Shown in pieces: positions 63,516-64,000 of a stretch of 64,000 bases of DNA. A program made the translations under genes and the position numbers. This DNA comes from an uncultured Prevotella sp. (lineage in GTDB: Bacteria; Bacteroidota; Bacteroidia; Bacteroidales; Bacteroidaceae). Position 1 is the stretch's first letter, and each line of letters starts with the position of its first letter. The notes beneath the pieces are model-generated. The model searched no databases and was not told where the DNA came from. It saw only the letters and a program-made list of their open reading frames with translations. Location: NCBI GenBank assembly GCA_905196835.1, contig CAJJWN010000002.1, positions 1-64,000 of the forward strand. Reading direction: 5' to 3'.

Positions 63516-64000
63516 TCAAATGTTTTTGTCGTTCAAGAACTTGATATACTTACCCAGACAATCTTGGAGCATACGGCTTACACCGTCGGTTGTAAGTGTT
63601 GCTCCGGTAACGGCATCACACTGTACGGAAGGGTTGGTTACTTCGCTTTTCTTTACAACTTCAAGCGCAATGCCTTCATGTTCCGGCAGAGTGATTTTCT
63701 TGCCTTTGAACTGTTCCTGCCAAGCAACGTTGTCCTTTATTTCAGCTCCAAGTCCGGCTGTTTCGCTTTCATGCGTGAAATAAGCGCCGTAAACGGTATT
63801 CTTGTCAGAGTCGATTGCGATGTAGCCACTTATCGGTCCCCAAAGCCCCATGCCGTAGACGGGTATCACATACTTTGTCTCGCCGTTCACATTGCATACA
63901 TACAAGGCAAGCCGTCCGGCCTTATAGTCTGCACTGTTCAGCTTGAAACCTGCCGCTTCTCCACCTTGAGTGCCTTTTGTCAGGACATTGTTGTCGGAGT
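63516..64000 (-). CDS. nqrC: Na+-NQR subunit C, 5' part beyond the window
   Basis: The frame runs open to the window edge (about 160 residues visible). The FMN-binding motif is AVTGATLTTDGVSRML with the Thr that carries covalent FMN, preceded by YGMGLWGPISGYIAID and HESETAGLGAEI. The upstream internal TTG is not the start. Part of the electron path of the sodium pump. Confidence 0.95.
   Translation of the reverse strand, partial: SDNNVLTKGTQGGEAAGFKLNSADYKAGRLALYVCNVNGETKYVIPVYGMGLWGPISGYIAIDSDKNTVYGAYFTHESETAGLGAEIKDNVAWQEQFKGKKITLPEHEGIALEVVKKSEVTNPSVQCDAVTGATLTTDGVSRMLQDCLGKYIKFLNDKNI

Overview
The window comes from a Bacteroidales chromosome, most likely Prevotella or a close relative. 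The evidence is the many promoters of the form TTTG-N19/20-TAnnTTTG, the DUF4295 and DUF4296 proteins, the bL28-bL33-DUF4295 cluster, a serine palmitoyltransferase, a compact menaquinone cluster, a threonine operon with a phosphoglycerate-mutase-like protein where a homoserine kinase is expected, and a Na+-translocating NADH:quinone reductase operon. Species cannot be fixed from this sequence alone. Nearly everything is housekeeping; there is no phage, transposase or CRISPR array. Layout: 1-9.1 kb carries translation and secretion genes (smpB, HAD phosphatase, map, tsaD, pncC/cinA, rpmB, rpmG, DUF4295, ftsY, rimO). 9.1-12.7 kb carries two overlapping HU-family genes (the second is an HU-membrane-LysM chimera), the RNase P RNA and a YihY-family membrane protein. 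12.8-15.1 kb has small genes, a cupin and an RluA-type pseudouridine synthase. 15.2-20.9 kb is menFDBCE. 21.1-26.2 kb, minus strand, is thrA-apgM-thrC. 27-31.7 kb has a secreted esterase, then an AT-rich island with two lipoproteins, an unknown protein and a decayed Rhs fragment, then a large FAD oxidoreductase. 31.7-34.3 kb is a divergent lipid kinase / serine palmitoyltransferase pair and tRNA-Pro. 34.4-38.5 kb has a frameshifted phytase-like esterase, a PP2C-like protein and YgiQ. 39.3-43.6 kb has tRNA-Thr, tRNA-Gly, uvrA and a LysM glucosaminidase. 43.7-45.4 kb has a thioesterase and an alcohol dehydrogenase. 45.5-51.9 kb, minus strand, is an operon leuA-leuC-leuD-cimA/leuA2-leuB preceded by a transcription attenuator with a Leu/Ile-rich leader peptide. 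52.3-57.8 kb has nudC, a 5'-nucleotidase, a zinc-ribbon protein, a GH25 lysozyme and an unknown. 57.9-60.5 kb is uxaA plus a LacI regulator. 60.9-64 kb is nqrFEDC (nqrC cut by the window end). The most striking feature is not a gene. At least nine intergenic regions carry arrays of a degenerate 13-bp palindrome, AAAGRCSGYCTTT, whose centres sit 22 bp apart (one 21-bp step seen among about 48 units) while the 9-bp spacers differ. The arrays lie between convergent, divergent and co-directional genes alike, so ordinary terminator function does not explain them. I know of no description of this element; a phased binding site for an unknown protein, or a structural or mobile element of the chromosome, are the leading ideas.
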